From: Adiantum capillus-veneris
Lineage: Eukaryota > Streptophyta > Polypodiopsida > Polypodiales > Pteridaceae
Reading direction: 5' to 3'
Assembly (NCBI GenBank): GCA_014529385.2
Contig: CM043963.1
Coordinates: 68,599,912-68,663,911 of the forward strand
Length of the DNA stretch: 64,000 nucleotides
Below are positions 10,169 through 21,683 of this stretch, one piece after another; the first letter of the stretch is position 1, and each line of letters starts with the position of its first letter. The notes below the pieces were generated by a model. It was not told where the DNA came from and did not search any database. It worked only from the letters and a program-made list of their open reading frames with translations. The translations under genes were made by a program, and so were the position numbers.

Positions 10169-12732
10169 CGTGCTGCCATTCATCACTTTGTAAAGCTGAG
10201 GTAAGGAGGCGTTGTTGGATTCCTGCAGCTGACTTGTCGGGCCTTGATCGATGCTAATCCTTTCCAACTCTTTCAAACTTATGCACTCATGGCGTTTCAA
10301 GACAAACTATAGAACTCTATCGCATTCCTTTCTAACCTCAAAGACGAGAAGTGCATACCTCTGTAGAGCTCGTATGCTCCCATCTGTTTCTTTGTTGTCT
10401 TTCTTTGTTCTTCCTCATCAAACTCTCCACAAATCTCCAACCATTTAGGATACCCGGACAAACTTTGTTTACCATCGCTATAATATTAGAAAGTGGAAGT
10501 GGTGCATTTGTGAATGAATCCTTTGGGTACATTAACTTGTCGATCCACAATGACACTCTCCATTACTTCTTTTTAATTAATCCCTTTTATGACATTTTAT
10601 TGCATTTCTTTAATGGCATGTCACAAAATATCAACACAAAGCTAAAATGTGTTAAGCCTTCTTAATGCATGTGTAGATGACAAAGAGCTTGGGATTCTCA
10701 TGTCAAATTAATATTCACATCTAAAAACTTGGGTTTTCCATCACCAGAGTAGGCCTTTGCTAGCTCTACCAGTTAGGAAGTGTATAACAAAAAACTTCCA
10801 TGTAAAGTTCTATTACTTCAACATAAGGAGTTGTGTGTAATTTATCATTTTTACAAAATGGTTGCCTCATTTTGTCAAGATTTTGGATGCAAACATAGTA
10901 AAAGAATATGAAAAAATAGAACAAGTCAAGCTATATATTTCAAAATATCCTTGAAATTTTCATTTTCTATGTCTCAATTAACATGACACTTCTCAAAATT
11001 GGGTCCAAGTTTCTCTATATGGTCCCTTGTAAGCCATTTTGAGCTCTACTTGGTGTATAATCGAAGTACTTTCCAAACTTTCTACAACTAGCTTATCTTG
11101 CCCTTTGAGGTGCATGCACTAACTTTGGAGATGGGTGAGACAACGATAGACTCAAACCACAATTAGCAACACTATAAAAGTTTTGTTACCAAACCTAGGG
11201 TTAATGTCATACTCACCCAATATTGTACCACACATACTCAATTGTATTCATGGAAAGGTAATTGTCAACGATGTTGGTGGACATAACCACCTTGTACCCT
11301 GAAAAAGGTGCAAGCTCCAAATTAATCCTTGGTTATATGATGCTGGCAAATAGTGAAAAATACAAAATGGTAAGACACAATCGGCTAGCCAATAACCAAC
11401 AAGACTATAAGGCCATAAAAAAGGGTTTGCCACATTCACTTAACTACTATAACAAAAGAATCTTTTTTTAGGGTATGAGCCCTCAAGAGTTTTGAAGGCA
11501 CTAGACGTAATCCAAATCATAAGGCGTGCAACAAGCACTATACATGATACATTACATGTGAAAGCAAATTGCAATCATCATATAGCAATTCATGTCAGTT
11601 CTCCACATACTCATAATGCTACATGGTGGTTTTTGTTATCACTTTGAGATCAAGTGGCCATAAATTAGCACACATGGGATGTACTAGTGTGAGAAATGTT
11701 TCATCTCATACTCAGAGTGCTACATGGTGTTTTTTGTTTTCACTTTGAGATCAAGTGGCCATAATTAGCACACATGGGATGTACTAGTGTGAGCAATGTT
11801 TCATCTCAAAAGGCCTACACACAATTGTTTCTACACATGTTTGAACTCCTTCACATGCTCTTAAGAGGGTTCCCATAGACCTTTTAAGTTGAAGGGCCTC
11901 TAAATCAAAGAGGCCCTCTTATCATGGTAGAGCATCCTCGAGAAGGAATCTCTTAAAGGTCAAATATAGTGTTCCATTTGCCAATCCAAATATCAACCAC
12001 CAAGTAACTTGTTGTAGGAGGTCAAATGATCGAGGTGACTTTCTTACAGTCATTTGGAAGGGTCTTTATGCTTTTAGCACTTGTTTGGTAACGTAATAAT
12101 AAATAAAAGTTTCCTTTCATAATATCTCAATATTTGGTAGTGGTAAGCTTCCAAATTAGGTGTACTTGTACATTTAATAGTGCAAATTGTCTACGTAAAT
12201 TTCATACCAAGGAGTGTCCCAAATTTTCTAGAGAAAGACCCTATCTTTTCCATGAAGATAAGTGGGTTTGTGACAATAGCTTTGGTTGTCAAAAAGCAGC
12301 AATTTATATTCTAGACATAAATTAAGTACAAGAATATGGGATTTTTCTCATGTGGCTATTACCAATGTTTGTATAGCTACACACTAAGGATATGTTGTTT
12401 TGATAGACTTTGGTATTTTAAATTTATACTTCAAAATAGAAAGTATCAAACCATTAAAAAGACTAAGATGATATTGGACACAACCATCAAATACTAAAAT
12501 TGCACACATATGAGAAAACTAGCTTTCACAATGTGGCTTTATAGGCATGTGGAAAACTATCAACACATAGCCAAATGGTAGAGGCAGCAAAATAGTTCAT
12601 CTAAGCCACAAACCTATCAATATTCAATTGACAACAATGACCAAGAGAAGTGAAGGAAAAGGGAAAAAGAGGGAAGGAAGGGGGACAAATTTTATTTTTT
12701 TCTAATTGCAAATTTGACCACTCCACACAGCG
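10169..12732. other. Non-coding interval with one 101-bp tandem duplication
   Basis: I recognise no gene, RNA gene or retroelement protein here. Short open frames at 10351-10665 and 12134-12325 have no recognisable motifs. The one clear structure is a direct tandem duplication at about 11609-11810. Confidence 0.6.
11609..11810 (+). repeat. Tandem duplication, period about 101 bp
   Basis: Two copies beginning ACTCA-A/G-GTGCTACATGG-like sequence start at 11609 and 11710. Both contain CACTTTGAGATCAAGTGGCC and GGGATGTACTAGTGTGAG. They differ by a few substitutions and one indel. Confidence 0.85.
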
Positions 12733-12962
12733 TCCACATGACAGCTGAGTGGTTTAGGTCATTTATTCAAAATGTTTGGCCGCTAGGTCTTGGGTTCAAT
12801 GCCCACAAAGGCTTAGCCATGTGAGGCTTTGAGTTTCCTTTGAGTTGGGGAATTTGAACCAGATTCTCCCTAATGAGGTACACTTGTCCTAGTATGTTTG
12901 TTGTTATTGAGTAGAGTACAATCTTATCTATATAATGAGCCTTCTTTTCAAGAAAACAAAAA
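12733..12962 (+). mobile_element. SINE-2 (tRNA-derived), single copy
   Basis: CAGCTGAGTGGTTTA fits a Pol III A box, and GGTTCAATGCC, about 45 bases downstream, fits the B box consensus closely. Their spacing is that of a tRNA-derived SINE head. A non-tRNA body follows, ending in an A-rich tail (AAGAAAACAAAA). No second copy is present to define the ends, so they are approximate. It is not a functional tRNA gene: I cannot fold an acceptor stem. Confidence 0.55.
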
Positions 12963-13785
12963 TATTCCATAGTTACATTGTTAATTCTATGGGATAGTAG
13001 GTGCTATATGACTTAAGGAAGAATGGTTATATAATACGAATACATGAAAAAATTCACAACAATCAACTTTTAGTAAAAATTGGCAACGGTGAATTTTTGT
13101 ATATAGGCCATAACTTGAAATACAACATCCCCTACCCCTTAGAAGCATGCGAACCTGTTTGAAGCTTTTAGAGTTGACTATATAGCACTCTAAACTCCAC
13201 TAGTATGATGTTTAGAGTGCTCTTATTACTCCTATTATAGCCAAAAATAAGATTTGTTATTTGACACAATTTAGGTTGAACAATTTTCAATAAGCACATG
13301 GTTGAAGCTTACATTAGGCGTAAGTGTGGTATATTTTAAGAGAAGGGCAAGATCTTTCCCTTTATAGATTGATATTGCATTAAAGAATTGGAAGCATAAA
13401 AATTTTCACGTGGATGAGGAGAGGTTTCCCAAAAAAGGAGAGGCAAAGGAAGAATAGAACACCCTAAGCAAAATAACACTATGGTTTTTGCAAGTAAAAA
13501 ACTAAGGTAGTTTCACTCTGCCATCTCTCTTTTCTTATTTATAGTGTTGGTTGCAACACACACTATTAGATTGAGAAGACCTCAAAAATATAGACTGGTC
13601 ACATTGGTAGATAAGAACTGGATTAGGTATGAAAGGCAAGGGATGTCATTGAGACCCCAAGCCTAGCTTGCGGGATTATCTCTAAAGAGAAATCCAAAAT
13701 GGGAATGGTCCAAGTCCAATGTGAATGGAGCTTTGAAGATCCCAAGGTAGATAAAATAAATTTTGGGTGGAGAGTTGTGGATATG
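12963..13785. other. Non-coding interval, possibly part of the gypsy-2 5' LTR
   Basis: No coding signal is seen. A gypsy primer-binding site lies just beyond the far side of copia-2 (25174), so at least the last part of this stretch is probably the left portion of the gypsy-2 5' LTR, split by copia-2. The LTR start cannot be placed. Confidence 0.45.
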
Positions 13786-13790
13786 CCAAT

Positions 13791-13996
13791 TGTTGGGTTT
13801 GCTGGCCTGTGTCTATCCGACCGTCACTAACTCACTTACAGTTTCTTTTATCCAACTATATAGATAATACATTACGTGCCATACACACTAGCTCAATATA
13901 GTGTGTGTTGTGTAGGAGGGCAAAGCTCACCCTCACATGTGTCATACTCTCTTCTCTCTCAGACTCTCTCTTTTTGCTCCTGCACTCGATCCAACA
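13791..13996 (+). repeat. Copia-2 5' LTR
   Basis: It begins TGTTGGGTTTGCTGG and ends CGATCCAACA, 206 bp long, and aligns along its whole length with the 213-bp LTR at 24845. A TATATAGATAAT segment near 13856 is the best TATA candidate. Confidence 0.95.
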
Positions 13997-13998
13997 AT

Positions 13999-14015
13999 TG
14001 GTATCAGAGCTTTGG
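13999..14015 (+). promoter_or_regulatory. Copia-2 primer-binding site
   Basis: TGGTATCAGAGCTTTGG lies two bases after the 5' LTR. TGGTATCAGAGC is complementary to the 3' end of plant initiator methionine tRNA, the usual primer for minus-strand DNA synthesis. Confidence 0.93.
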
Positions 14016-15645
14016 CTTCGCAACAGATGGAGTGCTACAGAGAAGTGAGCTTTCGGCTATGGTGAGCTCGATTTCAGTGGAAGCTTGAGATTGGTGAGCA
14101 ACCACTAGATCTCTACTCGTGGAAGCTTGAGGGACATTCCAAGCTTGAGAGGAGGGTGTATTGCAAGTATGTATGCTTTTTTGCAGCCATACTTATTGTA
14201 GGAAGAATGCATATTTTCATTTTCGCAAGTCATTTTTGGGCTCCAAAACAGTGTTTTTTGCGTAACTTTTGCATACGGAATGCGATTTATGCAAGGTTAG
14301 GGTGTAACCTGGGGTTTTTGCATGCTCCGGTTGCAATGGTGATATCCATTTTGACTTAATTTGACCTCTAAAATTTTTGCAGTAGTAATTGTTTATTGTG
14401 TGTTGAGGATTCCACACATGGTTTGCTCTCAGATGTGGCAGTCGTATTGGCTGTAAGTTTGCTCACAGGTGGGAGGATACGATGTATATCTATGTGGTCC
14501 GGTGCTCAGAGAGTTGGTAGCACTTGTTTGAGGTCCACTTGCGGCCACATATAGGATATGTGGTAGATATCTTGCGGTTGCCAATTTTACTTGCCATGTG
14601 AGACACTTGTAGGATACTTTGACACCTTTGTGAGCTGAATATTCAGCCAATTAGATTTCTATTTTCATGCATACAGAGGGATGAAATTCTCAGCCATACA
14701 TAGCTTTACAGGTGCCATATTTTTGGCAGTGGTTGCATCTCAGATTTTGGTCATGTATGCATTAGTTTTTGGCATAGTTTTCTCGACATCAGACAGTATA
14801 CACAGGTTATCTTCTACGAGAATTTTTGCAGTGATTTTGGAGCTTTATGCACACAGATTTTATGCATTGAGAGCTTGGCATGGTTTAGTGTCAAGGTCGT
14901 TAGCAAGCTTGCTCGACTAGATTATTTTATGCACGGTTGATTTCAGAGTTGAGATTTGATTATCTTTTCTGATCTGCCATACGCTATGGCTATTGAGTAC
15001 ATTCTTTTGAGAGCGTTTCTTCATGCGATTTGACCACGATTTTGGTTTCCTCCTAGAGCTCTCTTCGGGTGGAAATTTTTTGGCATATTGCTTGCACTTT
15101 TTTGGCGTCTGTTTGTGCGCAAATCCTGTGATTAACAGTAAGGACTATACGTTATTTGTGGATACTACCATCGTACCCTTTTGTGGAGCCATATTTAGCT
15201 TGTAAGACAGCCCACGCCATTTTTGTCGGCCATTTCTGAGACTTGGTCTGGAAGATAGCCATTTCTGAGACTTGGCTATACATTTGTTGCATATCCTACG
15301 TTGAGAGGGTCGTGGTGAGGTTTTCTTGAGCTGGGATATTCTCAAATGTGGAGATACTTTCGGTGATACAGGTAGTCGGAGATCCCCCTTCGTGACCTCA
15401 CCATAGGATATGTATAGAGAGGACTAGGTGCTCGTTATCCATGATGGTTTTTGGTATGTCAGTTTGACAGTTTATGCATAGCTAGTACTCTCATTTGTTC
15501 TTGCTATTTGGTCAGAGATACCCTTTTATGTGTTGGTTACATTTCTTGGCACTTTTGGTCTCTGTTTTGGTTGGGATTTGCTCCCAAAAACAAAGAAGAC
15601 TCTGCCAAAATTTTTCCAGAAATTATGGGCTTATAGTTTGCCAAG
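14016..15645 (+). other. Copia-2 long leader without recognisable genes
   Basis: About 1.6 kb separate the PBS from the gag ATG, much longer than the leader of most copia elements. It is T-rich, contains several stop-interrupted frames, and includes a short local duplication of CATTTCTGAGACTTGG near 15230-15275. No protein motif is recognised. Confidence 0.7.
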
Positions 15646-16421
15646 ATGTCGCTTAAAGAGCGTGATGTCTATGACATAAAGAAGTTTGATGGCCCAAACT
15701 TTGCTCTTTGGAAAAACCAAATGCAAGATGTTCTTGTCCAAAAGAAGCAAAAGCTGTCTATCATGTACAAGGAAAGAATTGAGCAAATGGGCATACTCAA
15801 TTTCAGTGGGATGAGCTAAATGAACTATGCAAGTCTACTATTAGATTGCATCTTGCCGAATCTATTTACTTTTCCATGTTGGAATGTGACTCTGCTTACG
15901 TGGTATGGCAAAAGCTATGCAATACCTATGAAAAGGATACGGCTAACAATTAAGTTTTCTTAATGCGAAAACTGTTCAACCTTCGTATGTAAAAATCTGC
16001 TAGTGTTGCTAGCCATATCAATGATTTTGACTCTTTATTTGTTCAAATACGTGCGCAGCGCATGAATATGGATAATGAGATGAAAGCTATCTTTTTGCTT
16101 TGCTCATTACCTCCATCATTGGATATATTTTGCACTACGATAAGTAACTATGCACCTAATGGTACACTAGTGTATAATGATATCACTAGTTCTCTTTTGT
16201 ATGAGGAAATATGACGAAAGTTTATGGGTAGCTCGCATCATGGCGAAGCTCACTATGTGCAGAAAGATGGGAAGCAAAGAAAGGGTCGTGCTACGCAGCG
16301 TGATGCAAGTAAAGATGGCAAGAGGGACTCATCCCATGATAGGTCAAAGTCTCGTGGACGTTATAAAAATATTCATGAATGCCATGATTGTGACAAATAT
16401 GGTCACATGAAAAAAGATTGT
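15646..16421 (+). pseudogene. Copia-2 gag, first part
   Basis: The ATG at 15646 opens MSLKERDVYDIKKFDGPNF, then ALWKNQMQDVL, a standard copia gag start. A frameshift and several stops follow; LLCSLPPS near 16100 and a CX2CX4HX4C knuckle (CHDCDKYGHMKKDC) near 16380-16421 are still readable. Copia-3 is inserted directly after the knuckle. The remaining Lys-rich linker continues at 21684. Confidence 0.88.
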
Positions 16422-16426
16422 CATAC

Positions 16427-16747
16427 TGTAAAGAAAGAGGATGCAAGAGAGATACACAAGACAAGCACACACCACACAGAGATGGAAAGCTTCTTCTTCT
16501 TCTCACAGAAAAGAGAGTACAAAATGACTAAGTGCTAAAGCTGAAACGTAGCACATATGTACATGCGGTCACTAAGTGTGAACACGCTAGAAGCGTACTA
16601 GGCTGGCACTATAAGTGTAGTCCAGCTGTAGAATCATTGGCAGAGATCCTCCGTGTCGGTCACCTAACGCGCCAGTGAGTAAATGCCGTAAGCGGCCAAG
16701 ACCCGTAGTGGATGCCAGCTCAAGATGTAGAGCTCGACATCTCAACA
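16427..16747 (-). repeat. Copia-3 3' LTR with adjacent polypurine tract
   Basis: On the minus strand the LTR starts TGTTGAGATGTCGAGC and ends TTTCTTTACA. It is preceded by GAGGGGGAG (complement of about 16748-16756), the polypurine tract that primes plus-strand synthesis. Its length equals that of the other LTR. Confidence 0.95.
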
Positions 16748-16755
16748 CTCCCCCT

Positions 16756-18510
16756 CGAGCTTTGCATGTCGCAGAGTCCAAGCATAGTCCGGAAACGTCG
16801 AAGCTTCTCAGCTCCGAGGGCCTTTATAAAGATATCCGCTATCTGCTCCTCTGTGCTGACGTAGACCAAGTCGATGTCGCCCGCCAACACTCGCTCTTGA
16901 ACGAAGTGGTAATGGACCTCTATGTGCTTGGTCCTGGCATGGAACACTAGGTTCCTCGCCAACTGCATGCTGCTAAGGTTGTCACAATGGATGACAATCT
17001 GCTGGTCCACCTGCACTCCCAAATCCTCAAGTAATGTGTGTAGCCAAGCTACCTCGCACGTTGCAACTGCTGCACCTCTGTACTCAGCCTCTGTGCTCGA
17101 TAAAGTAACCGTAGGTTGCTTTTTGCTGCTCCAAGTACCAGCAGCACTCCCAAAAGAGAACATGAAGCCACTCGTAGATCTCCTATCAACAATGCTACCT
17201 GCCCAATCTGCATCTGTATACCCATACAATGCTAATGGCGCATTTGCTGCATAGAAAAATGCGTAGTCAAGAGTCCCTTGCACATACCGAAGTGTGCTTC
17301 GTACTCCATCCAAATGTGGCTTCCTCGGAAGCTGCATGAACTGACTCTCCAAGCCTACTGTGTAGCTCAAGTCTGGCCTCGTGATAGTCAAGTAGATTAG
17401 ACTACCCACAATCTTCTTGTACATCTTGACATCCTCAACAACATCACCCTTCTCTACACTCAGCTTTCCATTCACATCCAAGGGAATAGAAATTGGCTTA
17501 CAATCAGCCATACCATACTTTGACAACATGTCCAAAGCATATTGTCTCTGTGGTGACAGCCATACACCCTCTGGAGTCCTGATCATCTCAATGCCAAGAA
17601 AGTAGCGCAACTCGCCCAAATCTTTCATTTCAAACTCCTGTTTGAGAAGACCCTTCACATGGTCAATCTCCATAGCATTGTCACCCACAATAATAAGGTC
17701 ATCTACATATATGGTAATGACCACAATCCCCACATCACTCTCATGTACATAGAGTGAATGATCAGCATGAGCTCTCCTAAACTCAATACTGACAAGATAC
17801 TTGGCAATCCTGCCATACCATGCTCTAGATCCCTGCTTCAAACCATACAAAGCTTTGAGAAGTCTGCATACATAATCTGGGTAACCTGGATCGACATAAC
17901 CAGGTGGCTGATCCATATACACTTCCTCTTGCAACTCACCATTCAAGAAGGCATTCTTTACATCCATTTGATGCATAATCCATCCTCTAGATGCAGCCAC
18001 TGCTATGACAGCTCTCACAGTCGTCATCTTTGGCACTGGAGCAAAGGTCTCCTCATAGTCTATACCATACGTCTGTGCATAACCCTTTGCGACCAGCCTT
18101 GCCTTGTGACGCTCAATGTTACCATCAGCCTTATGCTTGGTTTTATACACCCATTTACAGCCAATAGCTTTCTTGCCAGTTGGCAATGGCACCAACTCCC
18201 ATGTGTCGTTTGCTTCCAATGCAGCCATCTCTTCATTCATTGCATCATCCCAATGCACATTTCCAACTGCATCCTCAAAACATGTGGGCTCCACATCGTG
18301 TATCACCTTAGCCATGTAGGCTTGGTGATGTGCTAGATACCCATCATAAGTCAATTTCTGAACTGGATTTCTGACTCTGTTAGATCTGCGCGGTCCTGGG
18401 TCACTCCTTTGCCCTCTAGCATCGTCTTGTACTTTCCTTACACCAGGTGTCCTGACAGCCGGAATTCCAAATTCCTCATCAAGACTTTGTTCAGAACCAT
18501 CTGAATCCAT
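16756..18510 (-). CDS. Copia-3 reverse transcriptase and RNase H
   Basis: This is the longest intact retroelement frame in the window; its open frame runs on into the LTR to 16720. From the N-terminal side it shows RRSNRVRNPVQKL, WVYKTKHKADGNIERHKARL, MDVKNAFLNGELQEEVYM and LYGLKQG. The catalytic TIYVDDLIIVG and QFEMKDLG-like EFEMKDLGELRYFLGIEM follow. RNase H motifs YTDADWAGS, TLSSTEAEYRGAA, IHCDNLSS and HARTKHIEVHYHF are all present. It has no internal stop and keeps the YVDD residues, so this part could still encode an active-looking enzyme. It was originally part of a gag-pol polyprotein; the Met at 18510 is only the first ATG after an upstream stop. Confidence 0.93.
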
Positions 18511-19731
18511 GTCTACATGTGAAAACCCTTATGATGCATCAGCCATAAAGGGAGGTTCATCTACCTTTTTCTTTCCTTTTTGTGATACATTCCCTGTACC
18601 TGCTGGTGGAGTAACCTACGTACGTAGTCTACCATTCCATGGCCTCTCAACAAAGCCACGAGAAGAGGACTCTTGTGGTCCACTCAAAACCTGTGACTGT
18701 GGCCTCACATTTTGTACAACCACATCATCTTTTACATCAGCCCCAATAGTGCCATGTGCATTATTGTACCAGCTGCTCATCTCATCAAAGACTACATCTC
18801 TGCTCACTCGTAATTCTGGTGTAGTAGGATTGTAGCACATGTACCCCTTTTGTTCAAGGGAATATCCCACAAGAATACATTTCTCTGCTTTAGGATCCAA
18901 TTTCCTACGCAACTCATCTGGTACATGCACGTAAGCTATGCAGCCAAACACTTTCAAGTGTGCCAAATCAGGCTTTGTACCTAAAAACTTTTCCTCAGGC
19001 ATTACATCATGCACCGCAGCTGTAGGTGTCCTGTTCATAATGTACACAGCTGTATTTACAGCTTCAACCTAGAAATGATGAGGCATGTTCTTCTCATTCA
19101 TCAATGCATGTGCAATCTCTGAAATGTGCCTGTTTTTCCTTTTTGCGACCCCATTCTGCTGGGGAGTATATCTGCATGTAAACTGCCTGCGTATACCATG
19201 CATTCGCAGAAAATCTGAAAAATCGTTGGAGAAGTACTCTCCCCCTCCATCTGAACTCAATGTCTTGATTTGCATATCTGTCTCCTTCTCAATCATGACT
19301 TTGAAGTCCTGAAAGTGACCAAACACTTCACTTTTGTTACGCATGAAGTAGACCCATACTTTCCTTGTATGGTCATCAATGAAAGAGACATAATACCTGC
19401 AACCATGTATACTTGCAGTATTGGTTGGACCCCAAACATCTGTGTGCACCACCTCGAGTGGCTTTTTACATACATTGTGCTCATGTGGAAATGAGCCCTT
19501 TGACTGTTTTTCAAATTGGCATGCTGCACACACTTTATGCATACCATCCACCTTGAATTTGGGCAAACCTTTTACAATCTGTTTTGATTGCATGGTGCGC
19601 AATCTCTGCTCATTGACATGGCCAATGCGTTTGTGCCAAATGTCAACATCAGCCACAACACCTATGCCCTCTGCAAATAATGCAGCTTTTACCACAGGCA
19701 TGTTTACATTCAGCATAAACATTCTGCCCAC
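18511..19731 (-). pseudogene. Copia-3 integrase
   Basis: The zinc region (DIWHKRIGHVNEQRL ... CAACQFEKQ) precedes the core. D1 is in HTDVWGP and D2 in SSDGGGEY. The catalytic Glu, expected in NGVAERKNR, is Lys (codon AAA near 19135), which should abolish strand transfer. TAG interrupts the frame at about 19069 (after MPHHF) and again near 18616. The C-terminal block KVFGCIAYVHVPDELRRKLD and the retrovirus-like linker are well preserved. Confidence 0.92.
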
Positions 19732-20886
19732 ACATTTGCCCTCTGTGATTAGCTTACAGCCATTCTATAAATCTTCTACATAGCAGCCATTTGGATTGAA
19801 GCAAACCTGCAAACCCTGCTCAACCATTTGTCCAACAGAAACAAGATTCTTTGTAATGTTTGGGACATGAAGTACATCTACTAAGTACTTTGATTTCCCA
19901 CTCTTCGTATTTAGAGGTATGTCCCCTACATGAGCAATGGGGTGAGCTGTGTCATCTCCTGTCTGCACATAGCCTGACACATCTGGTTTGCGCATATCTC
20001 TAAACCACTCTCCACGAGACGTCATGTGATTAAAGGCACGTGAATCCACATACCAAACATCATCTTGGGTGGAATTCTCTGCAGTCATTGTATTCATTAC
20101 ATGCTGCATAACAAACATGCGCTCGTTGTTGCTGTCATCTGCATCTCTGCTAGTAGATGCATAGTTGCCATGTTCTCTCTTTCCACTTTCTTTTCCCTTT
20201 GGACAGTCACGTGACATGTGACCTCTTTCACCACAAGTCCAACATTCTCTGCTATCTGCACTATGTTGCTGCCTGCTTGATCCTGCACCACGACCTCTTT
20301 GACTCCCCCTGCCTTGAGACTGGTTTCCCCTACCACCTGTATTGTTTTGATTTGATTGACCTTCTTGAAATTGGCCCCTGCAACCACTTGGGCCTCGACC
20401 ACGACCTCTACCTCTACCTCTGTTGGAGTTAGAATAGAAGGCCTGTTCAGACCTATTTCTTCCACGAGAAGAAGACGTGTCAAGACCAAGGTTCTTCTCC
20501 TCAAGAATAAGCATAGAAATCAAATCTTGGAACACGGGGATGTCGTCTCTTGTATTCATGGAAGACCTGCAATGTACATACTCATCTCCTAGACCATCCA
20601 AGCATGCACGGACAATGTCGTCGTCTTCCACTGAAACTTTAATAGATCCAGGAGCCTCAATGATACTCTTGATCTTCAAAGCATAATCATTGATGGAGAG
20701 GTTGTTCCTCTTAACCTGATTTAGCTCCGACTTTAGTTGAAGCTTCCTGGCCTTGGTGTTCACCTCGAACACTCTGCTTAAGTTTTTCCATGCAATGGCG
20801 GGGGTTTCAGCATCCTGTAGATAGCCCATCATGCCATCTGTGATGCTCATAGAAAGCCAATACATCACTTTGCTCTGGCCTTGTTG
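19732..20886 (-). pseudogene. Copia-3 gag C-terminal part and protease
   Basis: The UBN2-type gag body is followed by an Arg/Gly-rich stretch (RGRGRGRGRG) and a CX2CX4HX4C knuckle (CWTCGERGHMSRDC). The protease motif, normally DSGASNHM, reads DSRAFNHM: the Gly of the DSG triad is Arg, so cleavage activity is doubtful. TAG at about 19765 separates this from the integrase region. Confidence 0.92.
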
Positions 20887-21078
20887 CTAGTCCCTCAAGG
20901 CTTTCCTTTGTTCTGCTGTAGCATTTTCCTCGGAAATCTCTGGTTCCTTTTCATTGTCTCCTTCTACATAGTCCCAATAACCTTTTCCTTTTAGGAAATT
21001 TGTTATTTTGAACTTCCATGCAGGGTAGTTATTTTTCTCAAGCTTCTCAGTAACAATCTGACTGAAACCGTCAAACAT
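20887..21078 (-). pseudogene. Copia-3 gag N-terminus
   Basis: MFDGFSQIVTEKLEKNNYPA then WKFKITNFLKGKGYWDYV is the classic N-terminus of plant copia gag. The ATG lies about 280 bases after the PBS, a usual leader length. A TAG at 20887-20889 separates it from the rest of gag; at this position homologues commonly have Trp. Confidence 0.9.
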
Positions 21079-21340
21079 CTTGAAGCACTAAGACAAAATA
21101 GCTGTAATATGCAAAAACCTGCAAATCTGCCGAACCTGCTATCGTGGTACCTGTAACGCTTTCTACACTCAACGAGTGTCCACAATCAAGCGTATATACA
21201 ACCACTGTACTTGTACAGTAAATCTCTGTGTACTACACTTTGTAGACCTGTTCATAAACTTGTACGAAAAACCCCTAAAAAATTTTCCTTGCGAACGAAG
21301 GGATTGTGATGCTCTTGCTCTCTTAGCCTCTCTTGCCTGC

Positions 21341-21357
21341 ACCAAGCTCTGATACCA
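21341..21357 (-). promoter_or_regulatory. Copia-3 primer-binding site
   Basis: Directly after the minus-strand 5' LTR, the complement reads TGGTATCAGAGCTTGG, matching the initiator tRNA-Met 3' end over the usual 12 bases. Confidence 0.94.
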
Positions 21358-21678
21358 TGTAAAGAAAGAGGATGCAAGAGAGCTACACAAGACAAGCACA
21401 CACCACACAGAGATGGAAAGCTTCTTCTTCTTCTCACAGAAAAGAGAGTACAAAATGACTAAGTGCTAAAGCTGAAAAGTAGCACATATGTACATGCGGT
21501 CACTAAGTGTGAACACGCTAGAAGCGTACTAGGCTGGCACTATAAGTGTAGTCCAGCTATAGAATCACTGGCAAAGATCCTCCGTGTCGGTCACCTAACG
21601 CGCCAGTGAGTAAATGCCGTAAGCGGCCAAGACCCGTAGTGGATGCCAGCTCAAGATGTAGAGCTCGACATCTCAACA
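21358..21678 (-). repeat. Copia-3 5' LTR
   Basis: This 321-bp LTR differs from the 3' copy at five positions by eye. It is flanked on the right by CATAC, the second half of the target duplication, and on the left by the PBS. Confidence 0.95.
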
Positions 21679-21683
21679 CATAC

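Larger units (their letters stand above)
16422..21683 (-). mobile_element. Copia-3, full-length Ty1/copia element nested in copia-2
   Basis: Two 321-bp LTRs (16427-16747 and 21358-21678) are flanked by the exact 5-bp duplication CATAC (16422-16426 and 21679-21683). I count five substitutions and no indel between the LTRs, about 98.4% identity, so this is one of the younger insertions in the window. On the minus strand the order is LTR, PBS, gag, protease, integrase, RT, RNase H, PPT, LTR. Four in-frame TAG stops split the polyprotein, and integrase and protease each carry an active-site change. Confidence 0.97.

Noticed and set aside
12740-12830. Functional tRNA gene
   Set aside because: A and B boxes fit, but no acceptor stem or proper anticodon arm can be paired, and a SINE-like body follows.
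14681-15205. Membrane-protein-like frames in the copia-2 leader
   Set aside because: Hydrophobicity follows from T-rich sequence; the frames are short, overlap and lack motifs.
16756-20889. Possible reassignment or readthrough of TAG, since all copia-3 stops are TAG
   Set aside because: Other elements here stop with TAA and TGA too, the host kinase gene uses ordinary codons and TGA, and copia-3 also carries inactivating active-site changes. Mutation explains it better.
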